A DNA stretch of 8,628 bases. It comes from Solirubrobacteraceae bacterium (GTDB lineage Bacteria > Actinomycetota > Thermoleophilia > Solirubrobacterales > Solirubrobacteraceae). A program made the translations under genes and the position numbers. The DNA is taken from contig JAICJK010000075.1 of NCBI GenBank assembly GCA_025928415.1, positions 1 to 8,628 of the forward strand. Direction: 5' to 3'. Under the pieces are notes generated by a model that saw nothing but the letters and a program-made list of their open reading frames with translations, did not search any database and was not told the origin of the DNA. This document shows positions 1-5,388 of this stretch, in pieces. Position 1 is the first letter of the stretch. Each line of letters opens with the position of its first letter.

Positions 1-1747
1 CGTCCTCGCCCCCCAGGTCCTCGCCGGGCGCGTCCACGCCGGCGGGGCCCGCGACACCGACGGCCTCGCCCGCCGGCGCCTCCGGGTCCTGTGAGGCCTC
101 CGCGCCCGGATCCTCAGCGTCCCGCGCCGGCCCGCCGGCGCCCGGTGCCACCGCGGCGCTCACCGGGGACCGCTCGGCGCCCACCGCCGCCGTCCGCTCC
201 GCCGGCTCCTCGTTCTTCGCGCCGGTCGCCTCCGGCGCCGGCACGACCGCGAGGCGCCGCGCCACCGGTGCCCCCAACGCCAGCCCGCCGGCCGCGAACA
301 GCCAGACGGTGACGGCGGGCGTCTCCCACAGCCAGTCGACGCTCGCCTGCGCCAGCCAGCCGACGCCGGCAGCCGTCAGGCCGGCCCACGCGCCCTTCTC
401 CACCCACGCGCGCCGGCCGAGCGCGCCGAACATCGTCAGCAGCGCGAGCGCGAGCAGCGCCAGGCCGACGATCCCGAGCTCCCCGAGGGTCTCGATCTCC
501 AGCGAGTGCCCGTCGATGACCGTGAAGCTCGTCTTGCGGTGCTCGGCCCACAGCAGCGCGAACGTCCCGGCGCCCGAGCCGCGCAGCGGGTGGGGGTCAT
601 AGCCGTTGTGCAGCGCCACCTTCCAGTGGTCGATCCGGCCGTTGTTGCCGAGCTCCGTGAAGCGCTCCGACGGCGCCTCGCGCACCTTGACCACGCTGTC
701 GGAGGTGAACTTGTCGTACCCGCGGCTGACCTGATGCGGGCCGCCGAGCGCGAAGAACGCGACGACGGCCGCGACCAGCACGCCGCCCGCGGCCGCCCGC
801 GAGAACGCCGGGCGGATCACCGGGCCGCGGATCGACGCGAGCTGGGCGTCGAGGGCGAGGCCGAGCGCGCGCAGCCCCATCGCCGCGCCCGCCATGACCG
901 CGAGCTGGACGGCGGCCTTGCTGCCCGCGTCGATGCCCGCCTGGGTCGGATGGACGAGCTCGAGGCCCTTGCCGTGGGCGGCATGGGACACCAGGACGGC
1001 CGCGGCCGTGGTCGGGATCGTGGCCAGCAGGCCCGCGAGCATCGTGCGGGAGCGCCCCAGCACGAGCAGGACGACGACGCCGACCGCGCCGGCGAGCAGC
1101 GCTCCGCGCGAGACCGTGAAGAAGATCACCGCGCCGCCGAGCGGGACGCCGGCCGCCGCGAGCACCCGCGCCGGCCACACCGCGCGGCCGTCGCACGTGA
1201 TCGCCAGGCACGCGACCGCGCACAGGGCGCCGATCAGCCCCGAGGTGTTCCAGTAGCTCGTCGGCCAGCTCAGCCGGGCGCGCAGGAAGTGGTCGTCGAC
1301 GGGGAAGTGGCCCGGCAGCAGCCAGACGCCGAGGGCCGCGACCGTTATCGCCAGGGCGCCGAGGGCCAGGCCGTAGAGCAGCCCGCGCGCTCGGGCCGGC
1401 GACGCGCCGAGGAGCCCGAAGAGCACGAGCGTCGCGGCGTAGAGCAGCGCGCGGTCGTACTCGAGCAGCGCGCGCGCCGGGGCGTGGGACCAACGGCTGG
1501 AGGCCAGGATCCAGATCGCGAAGCCCGCCAGCCCCACGACGGCGGCCACGAGCGCGGGCGTGACCGCCGCGCCGGGCGCCGGGCCCAGCAGCGCGCGCAC
1601 GACGAGACACGCGAGCGCCGCGAGCGCCGCGACAGCGATGACGTCGGGGAAGAAGCCGCCCGAGCGCGCGGCCATCAGCACCAGCGCGAGGCCCGGGAGG
1701 ACGAGGAGGGCGGCGCAGGCCGCCCGGCGGACGTGGATCTGGATCAT
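1..1747 (-). CDS. O-antigen ligase / polymerase-like polytopic membrane protein (3' end outside window)
   Basis: The minus-strand frame is open from ATG at 1747 to the window edge (582 codons, no stop), so the C-terminus is missing. My translation shows about ten or more hydrophobic segments, e.g. residues 9-26, 36-53, 63-82, 103-117, 123-143, 166-183, 203-231, 321-334, 423-441 and 476-494. Family marks of the Wzy_C/O-antigen ligase superfamily (PF04932) include SWPTSYWNTSG (160-170), FTVSRGALL (210-218), NNGRIDHWKVA (368-378), RGSGAGTF (389-396) and DGHSLEIETLGELG (412-425, conserved His 414). Members join glycan repeat units or transfer finished glycan from a lipid carrier to its acceptor on the outer face of the membrane; which of the two cannot be told here. 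After the last membrane segment comes an acidic Ala/Pro/Gly/Glu tail from about residue 503. The ATG at 1747 is chosen because a short basic stretch leads straight into the first membrane helix; no strong ribosome site is visible. It is divergent from the glycosyltransferase at 1889. Confidence 0.86.
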   Translation of the reverse strand, partial: MIQIHVRRAACAALLVLPGLALVLMAARSGGFFPDVIAVAALAALACLVVRALLGPAPGAAVTPALVAAVVGLAGFAIWILASSRWSHAPARALLEYDRALLYAATLVLFGLLGASPARARGLLYGLALGALAITVAALGVWLLPGHFPVDDHFLRARLSWPTSYWNTSGLIGALCAVACLAITCDGRAVWPARVLAAAGVPLGGAVIFFTVSRGALLAGAVGVVVLLVLGRSRTMLAGLLATIPTTAAAVLVSHAAHGKGLELVHPTQAGIDAGSKAAVQLAVMAGAAMGLRALGLALDAQLASIRGPVIRPAFSRAAAGGVLVAAVVAFFALGGPHQVSRGYDKFTSDSVVKVREAPSERFTELGNNGRIDHWKVALHNGYDPHPLRGSGAGTFALLWAEHRKTSFTVIDGHSLEIETLGELGIVGLALLALALLTMFGALGRRAWVEKGAWAGLTAAGVGWLAQASVDWLWETPAVTVWLFAAGGLALGAPVARRLAVVPAPEATGAKNEEPAERTAAVGAERSPVSAAVAPGAGGPARDAEDPGAEASQDPEAPAGEAVGVAGPAGVDAPGEDLGGED

Positions 1748-1888
1748 CGATGGCGCCGCATGCGGTTCCGCCCGGGGCAGGGCGCATCCTGCCAGGCCTG
1801 CGCGGCGCGCGCTGACCTCGGGGGCGCGTGCGTCCGCGGCCGATCGGCGCGCCGCCCGCCGACCCCGTCGCGTACGGTTCTGCCCCGC
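1748..1888. other. divergent intergenic spacer with small palindromes
   Basis: This 141-bp stretch separates the ligase-like gene (minus) from a glycosyltransferase (plus). It contains an inverted repeat GGCAGG-GCGCAT-CCTGCC (1776-1793), lying 29-46 bases before the ligase-like start. It also holds two overlapping 10-bp palindromes, GCCGATCGGC (1839-1848) and CGGCGCGCCG (1845-1854), just upstream of the -10-like motif at 1873. GC-rich palindromes are easily produced by chance at this base composition, so operator roles are only possible. No convincing -10 for the minus-strand gene was found; CAGGAT (1791 down to 1786, minus) is the best weak candidate. Confidence 0.45.
1873..1882 (+). promoter_or_regulatory. 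-10-like element TACGGTTCTG, near-leaderless promoter
   Basis: TACGGT fits the TANNNT -10 consensus of actinobacterial housekeeping sigma factors. Its last T is 10 bases before the ATG at 1889, so a start site 6-8 bases downstream would give a leader of only a few bases. No ribosome-binding sequence precedes the ATG, which fits. No recognisable -35 lies 17 bases upstream. Almost the same 10-mer occurs before the methyltransferase gene at 5374. Confidence 0.55.
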
Positions 1889-3022
1889 ATGGATCGCACG
1901 CCAGCCACGGCACAGGTCGCCGCCGGGCCGGTGGGGCGCGGCGACGCGCTCCGGATCCTGCATGTCGTGGAGTCCTTCGGCGGCGGCGTGTACGAGGTGG
2001 TGCGGGTGCTCGCGGGCTGCCTGGCCGAGCGCGGCCAGACGGTCGGGGTCGCCTACGGCGTTCGGCCCGAGACGCCGCCCGGGGTGGAGGCGACGCTCGA
2101 TCCCCGCGTCGAGGTCTTCCCCCTGCCCTGGACGGAGCGCACCGCGCTCGCGCAGCTCGCCGCCGGCCGGGCGCTCGGGCGCCTCGACCGGCGCTGGCAG
2201 CCCGACGTGACCCACCTGCACTCGTCGTTCGCCGGTGCCGTCGGCGCCGTCGCGGTGGGCTCCCGCCGCCCCACGGTGTACTCCCCGCACGGCTACTCGT
2301 TCACGATGGCGGGCTCCCGCGCGCGCAGGGCCGCCTTCCGGACCGTCGAGCGCGGCATCGCCCGGCGGGTGACGACCGTCGGGGCGGTCTCCCACAGCGA
2401 GGCCGCGCTGGCCGCCGAGCTCGGCACGGCGCGCGCGATCGTCACCGTCCCGAACGGGATCCCGGAGCTCGACGCGCCCGCCGGGGCGCCGCCGGGCCGG
2501 CCCGCCGCCCCGCTGCTCGTCGTGGCCATGGGACGGGTCATGGCCCAGCGGCGGCCCGAGCAGGCCGCCGAGATCCTCGCGGCGGCGCGCGACGCGGCGC
2601 AGGTGCTGTGGGTGGGCGGCGGCCGCGAGGACGAGCCCGACGCCGAGGTCCTGCGGGCGGCCGGGATCCCCGTGACCGGCTGGTGCGGCCGCGACGAGGC
2701 GCTCGCCCATCTCGGCCGCGCCACCGTCTACGTGCACTGGACGGCGTGGGACGGCCTGCCGCTGAGCGTGCTCGAGGCGATGGCCCGCGACGTCATCGTC
2801 GTGGCCAGCGACATCGCCGCCAACCGCGACGTCGTCGGCCCGCGCCAGGTGTTCGCCACGGTGGCCGGGGCGCAGGCCTTCCTGCGGCGCGTGCTGGCCG
2901 ACGCCGGCCTGCGCGCGGAGCTCCTGGCCGAGCAGCGGGAGCGCGCGCGGGCCTTCGGCGCCGAGGCGATGGCGGACGGCTGGCTGGCCGTCTACCGCTC
3001 GCTCGTCGCCGCGCGGGCCTGA
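1889..3022 (+). CDS. GT-B glycosyltransferase, family 4-like
   Basis: A 377-residue protein with the usual length and two-Rossmann layout of GT4 retaining glycosyltransferases, which move a sugar from a nucleotide donor to an acceptor at the cytoplasmic membrane face. The N-terminal acceptor domain starts with RILHVVESFGGGVYEV (22-37) and has a YSPHGYSFT segment (131-139) and VPNGI (187-191) at the domain link. The C-terminal donor domain has MGRVMAQRRPEQ (214-225), WVGGG (241-245) and WDGLPLSVLEAM (287-298). The last is the EX7E region, but the first acidic residue is Asp 288 rather than Glu; Glu 296 is kept. The ATG at 1889 is supported by the -10-like motif just before it, and the first 20 residues are a non-conserved leader. 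It stands alone, divergent from the ligase-like gene and convergent with the Wzz-like gene. Sugar specificity is not readable. Confidence 0.88.
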   Translation: MDRTPATAQVAAGPVGRGDALRILHVVESFGGGVYEVVRVLAGCLAERGQTVGVAYGVRPETPPGVEATLDPRVEVFPLPWTERTALAQLAAGRALGRLDRRWQPDVTHLHSSFAGAVGAVAVGSRRPTVYSPHGYSFTMAGSRARRAAFRTVERGIARRVTTVGAVSHSEAALAAELGTARAIVTVPNGIPELDAPAGAPPGRPAAPLLVVAMGRVMAQRRPEQAAEILAAARDAAQVLWVGGGREDEPDAEVLRAAGIPVTGWCGRDEALAHLGRATVYVHWTAWDGLPLSVLEAMARDVIVVASDIAANRDVVGPRQVFATVAGAQAFLRRVLADAGLRAELLAEQRERARAFGAEAMADGWLAVYRSLVAARA

Positions 3023-3028
3023 CGGCGG

Positions 3029-3054
3029 CGGCCCCGCGCGACGGCGCGGGGCCG
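3029..3054. terminator. GC hairpin between convergent genes
   Basis: A perfect 11-bp stem, CGGCCCCGCGC (3029-3039) pairing with GCGCGGGGCCG (3044-3054), with a 4-base loop GACG. It begins 7 bases after the glycosyltransferase stop. It can form in transcripts from either strand, as expected between convergent genes. There is no U-run, so it would be a non-canonical terminator of the kind common in high-GC actinobacteria, or an mRNA 3'-end protector. The 8-mer GGCCGGTC repeats directly at 3050-3057 and 3064-3071. Confidence 0.55.
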
Positions 3055-3091
3055 GTCAGGCGCGGCCGGTCTGGCGCGCGCAGTTCGAGGT

Positions 3092-3109
3092 CCGCGGCCT
3101 ACGCCGCGG
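3092..3109 (-). terminator. small hairpin enclosing the stop codon of the Wzz-like gene
   Basis: On the minus strand CCGCGGC, then loop GTAG, then GCCGCGG make a perfect 7-bp stem. The TAG stop of the Wzz-like gene (3101 down to 3099) lies in the loop. No U-run follows. It may help end transcription or may be chance in GC-rich DNA. Confidence 0.3.
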
Positions 3110-3977
3110 CGAGCGGCGGGGCGGTGTCCCCGCGGCGCCGGCGCAGCATGAGCTGCGCGACGCGGGCCGAGATCAGCGCGGCGACGATCCCGCCCACCAG
3201 CGCGTAGAGCTCCGGGCGCGGGCGCACCTTGTCGGCGGCCGACTGCTGCGAGATGCCCTGCAGCGTGGGCCGCCCGGCGGCCGCGTTCTCGGCCAGCGAC
3301 GACAGCGTGCCCTGGCGTTGCGCCAGCAGGCTTCCCAGCAGCAGGTTCAGGTTCTGGCGCTCGATCAGCGTCTTGGCCTGCTTGAGCTGGGTCGTGTAGT
3401 ACTGGATCTCCTTCTCGACGGGCGCCAAGCCCTCCGAGACGTTGTTCGAGTACGTCCGGCTCTGCTGGACGTTGATGCGGTCCACGTAGCTGCGCAGCGA
3501 GGTGATGACCGCGTCCGCGCGGCGCTCGGCGACCGGGCCCTGCTCCGCCGTCGCGGTGACCTCGACGAGGTTCTGCGCGTTGACGGTGCTGCCCGTGATC
3601 TCCTTCTTGAGCGCCGACGGGCGCTCGCGGAGCTGGCGGGCGGCGACGTTGATGACCGGCGTCGCGGTCGCGAGCTGGGAGTACTGCGTGGCGAGGTCGT
3701 TGGCCGCGGTGATGACGGTGTCGTTGAGCCCAGCCTGGTTGGGGATCACGACGCGGAAGCTCGCGCTGGACTCGTAGGTCGGCGTGATCGAGTCCGAGAC
3801 CACGTAGACCACGGCCGCGACGATCAGCGGGAAGGCGAGGGCGCCGAGCAGCACCAGGAAGACCGAGCGCCGGCTGCGCTTGGAGACCGGCGCGGCCGGC
3901 TCGTGCAGCGGGGTCGGGCGCTCGGTGCGCGGTGCGTTGAACTGCTGCTGCTGCGCGGTTCCTTGCTGTGCAGACAC
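3099..3977 (-). CDS. Wzz-like polysaccharide chain-length determinant / co-polymerase
   Basis: A 292-residue protein with the architecture of polysaccharide co-polymerases (Wzz domain, PF02706). It has a Gln/Pro-rich cytoplasmic N-terminus (1-38, basic at KRSRR 33-37), a first membrane helix (about 40-60), an extracytoplasmic region, and a second membrane helix (about 256-277) after VRPRP. A basic tail RRRRG follows. Residues 67-80 (TYESSASFRVVIPN) match the conserved beta segment after the first helix. Residues 175-230, rich in Gln, Leu and Lys, look like the long helical or coiled-coil arm. Such proteins oligomerise in the membrane and set glycan length with a Wzy polymerase. There is no tyrosine-kinase domain or Tyr-rich tail, unlike many Gram-positive or WzC-type proteins. 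The start is GTG at 3977, preceded by TGAGGT. It is convergent with the gene at 1889 and divergent from the operon starting at 4154. Confidence 0.82.
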   Translation of the reverse strand: MSAQQGTAQQQQFNAPRTERPTPLHEPAAPVSKRSRRSVFLVLLGALAFPLIVAAVVYVVSDSITPTYESSASFRVVIPNQAGLNDTVITAANDLATQYSQLATATPVINVAARQLRERPSALKKEITGSTVNAQNLVEVTATAEQGPVAERRADAVITSLRSYVDRINVQQSRTYSNNVSEGLAPVEKEIQYYTTQLKQAKTLIERQNLNLLLGSLLAQRQGTLSSLAENAAAGRPTLQGISQQSAADKVRPRPELYALVGGIVAALISARVAQLMLRRRRGDTAPPLAAA

Positions 3978-3986
3978 TGGTGAGGG

Positions 3987-3992
3987 ACCTCA
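3987..3992 (-). promoter_or_regulatory. ribosome-binding site for the Wzz-like gene
   Basis: TGAGGT on the minus strand, with 9 bases before the GTG at 3977. It contains GAGG, which supports this GTG as the start. Confidence 0.6.
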
Positions 3993-4049
3993 GCCGGTTG
4001 GGTGCGTGCGTACAGCGCCACGGCAGTGCTCCACCGCCGACGAGGCGCG

Positions 4050-4055
4050 AGTGTA
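4050..4055 (-). promoter_or_regulatory. -10 element TACACT for the Wzz-like gene
   Basis: TACACT is a good TANNNT -10. It predicts a start site near 4043 and a leader of about 66 bases. The hexamer CTGACC on the minus strand (4081 down to 4076) is 20 bases upstream, a long spacing for a -35, so the -35 is uncertain. Confidence 0.5.
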
Positions 4056-4062
4056 CCAGCGG

Positions 4063-4081
4063 CTGACCGGAACTCGGTCAG
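4063..4081. promoter_or_regulatory. inverted repeat between divergent promoters (putative operator)
   Basis: CTGACCG (4063-4069), spacer GAACT, CGGTCAG (4075-4081): a perfect 7-bp inverted repeat centred on 4072. It lies between the minus-strand -10 (4050-4055) and the plus-strand -10 (4086-4091) and covers the -35 position of both. It could bind a dimeric regulator controlling both transcripts, or its two CTGACC halves could simply be -35 elements facing outward. Confidence 0.45.
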
Positions 4082-4091
4082 GGGGTAGGGT
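4063..4091 (+). promoter_or_regulatory. promoter of the glycosyltransferase operon
   Basis: CTGACC (4063-4068) resembles the TTGACA -35. It is followed by exactly 17 bases and then TAGGGT (4086-4091), a TANNNT -10. The predicted start is near 4098, giving a leader of about 56 bases before the ATG at 4154. Confidence 0.5.
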
Positions 4092-4153
4092 CCCCGGCGA
4101 GCCCGCCGCCGTGCGCCCCGGCCCCGTCCGGCGCGCCGCCGCGGGTCCCGTGC

Positions 4154-5368
4154 ATGCCCCAGCGCCGCGTCGTCCTCCTCACCAACGCGATCACGCCGGA
4201 CCGCACGGGCGGCCTGGAGCGCTACGTCGCCGAGCTCGCGGGCGGGCTGGCGCGCGCCGGCGCGCAAGTGATCGTCCACGCCCGTCAGGTCGATCAGGCC
4301 CATCCGCTGCGGGCCGTGGGCGCCGACGGCGTGGAGATCCGCCGCTTCGCCACGCCGTCCAAGGGGCATCCGCTGTACGCGCTGGGCTACCCCCTCGCGG
4401 CCGCCCGCGCGGCGCACCGGGCCGCCGCGGGCGCGCAGGGCGCGGCCATCGTCCACGCGCACTTCCCGCTGCAGGGACTGCCCCTCGCGCTCGCGGGTCG
4501 TCCATTCGTCCATACCTTCCACGCGCCCGTCTTCCGGGAGCTGCTGCCCGAGCGCCGCGACGCCTACCTGCTCCCGGGGCCGCTGCAGCGCGGGGCGGTC
4601 GCCGCGGTCCGCCGGACCGAGCGGGCGCTCGTGCGCCGGGCGACGCGGCTGCTGACGCTGAGCGCGTTCATGGCCGCGGAGGCGCGGGCGCTCGGCGCGC
4701 CGCCGGGGCGGATGGTCCTCCTGCCGGGCGGCGTGGACACCGAGGCCTTCCGGCCTGGGGCGCCCGTCGGCGACCCGTGGGCCTCGGGCGCCGGGCCGCT
4801 GCTGTTCGCCGCGCGGCGCTTCGTCCCGCGGACCGGGGTCGTCGAGCTCGTGGAGGCCTGCGCCGCGATCGCCGCCCAGCGCCCCGACGCGCGCGTCGCG
4901 ATCGCCGGGGGCGGGCCGCTGGAGGCCGACGTGCGCGCGCGGATCCACGGCCTCGGCCTGCAGGACCGCGTGCGCCTGCTCGGGTGGGTCTCCGACGCGG
5001 AGCTCGTGGGCTGGTACCGGGCGGCGGACCTCGCGGTCCTGCCGACCCAGGAGCTCGAGGGCTTCGGCCTGGCCACGGCGGAGGCGATGGCCTGCGGGAC
5101 GCCCGTCGTCGGGACGCCGGCCGGCGCCACCCCCGAGGTCCTGCGCCGCCTCGACGCCGCGCTGGTCACGCGCGATCCGTCGCCGGGAGCGATCGCGGAC
5201 GCCGTCCTGGCGCTGCTCGCCGACCCCGGGCGCCTGGCCGGCCTGGCAGCGCGGGCGCGCGCCGCGGTGCATCCCGAGCTCGGCTGGGGGACGGTCGTCG
5301 ACCGGCATCTGGAGCTCTACGAGCGCCACGAGCACGAGCTCCTGCGGGCGACCGGCGGCCGCCGGTGA
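4154..5368 (+). CDS. GT-B glycosyltransferase, family 4
   Basis: A 404-residue GT4 glycosyltransferase. The N-terminal domain has RTGGLERYVAELAGGL (17-32), the glycine-rich acceptor-domain loop, plus VHAHFPLQG (100-108) and VHTFHAPVFREL (119-130). The domain link is LLPGGVDTEAF (189-199), and the donor domain has AIAGGGPLEADV (249-260), LLGWVSDAEL (275-284) and EGFGLATAEAMACGTPVVG (302-320). The last holds an intact EX7E pair, Glu 302 and Glu 310. The segment RRFVPRTGV (221-229) has Thr 227 where many GT4 enzymes have the phosphate-binding Lys, while the Arg residues remain. The ATG at 4154 is used because conserved strand beta-1 (RRVVLLTN) begins immediately; only a weak GCGGGT precedes it. 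It is the first gene of the plus-strand operon. Its stop overlaps the upstream candidate start (GTG 5365) of the methyltransferase. It probably adds one sugar of the repeat unit; donor unknown. Confidence 0.9.
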   Translation: MPQRRVVLLTNAITPDRTGGLERYVAELAGGLARAGAQVIVHARQVDQAHPLRAVGADGVEIRRFATPSKGHPLYALGYPLAAARAAHRAAAGAQGAAIVHAHFPLQGLPLALAGRPFVHTFHAPVFRELLPERRDAYLLPGPLQRGAVAAVRRTERALVRRATRLLTLSAFMAAEARALGAPPGRMVLLPGGVDTEAFRPGAPVGDPWASGAGPLLFAARRFVPRTGVVELVEACAAIAAQRPDARVAIAGGGPLEADVRARIHGLGLQDRVRLLGWVSDAELVGWYRAADLAVLPTQELEGFGLATAEAMACGTPVVGTPAGATPEVLRRLDAALVTRDPSPGAIADAVLALLADPGRLAGLAARARAAVHPELGWGTVVDRHLELYERHEHELLRATGGRR

Positions 5369-5373
5369 CGCCC

Positions 5374-5383
5374 TATGGTTCTG
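5374..5383 (+). promoter_or_regulatory. -10-like element TATGGTTCTG inside the operon
   Basis: TATGGT fits TANNNT. The 10-mer differs by one base from the one at 1873 and lies at nearly the same distance from a start codon (5 bases to GTG 5389, against 6). It suggests an internal near-leaderless promoter for the methyltransferase and downstream genes. No clear -35 is present. Confidence 0.45.
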
Positions 5384-5388
5384 AGCGC

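Noticed and set aside
1812..1817. CTGACC as a -35 for the glycosyltransferase at 1889
   Set aside because: It lies 55 bases from the -10-like box at 1873, too far for a promoter.
506..1888. Long plus-strand open frame running into the glycosyltransferase (would make an 838-residue protein)
   Set aside because: The upstream part is Arg/Asp/Glu/Ala-rich nonsense antisense to the ligase-like gene, whose own frame gives clean membrane helices and family motifs. The true start is at 1889.
597..1913. Minus-strand 438-residue open frame
   Set aside because: Out-of-frame shadow of the ligase-like gene; Arg/Gly/Pro-rich with no domains.
3318..3983. Plus-strand 221-residue open frame over the Wzz-like gene
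   Set aside because: Asp/Arg/Leu-rich shadow; the minus strand encodes a protein with two membrane helices and a Wzz layout.
3824..5335. Minus-strand 503-residue open frame
   Set aside because: Antisense shadow of the glycosyltransferase at 4154; low complexity, and it crosses the divergent promoter region.
3880..5388. Plus-strand open frame extending the methyltransferase upstream to 832 residues
   Set aside because: It runs through the Wzz-like gene's 5' end and the whole glycosyltransferase at 4154 in another frame, with Arg/Pro/Ala-rich low-complexity sequence and no motifs.
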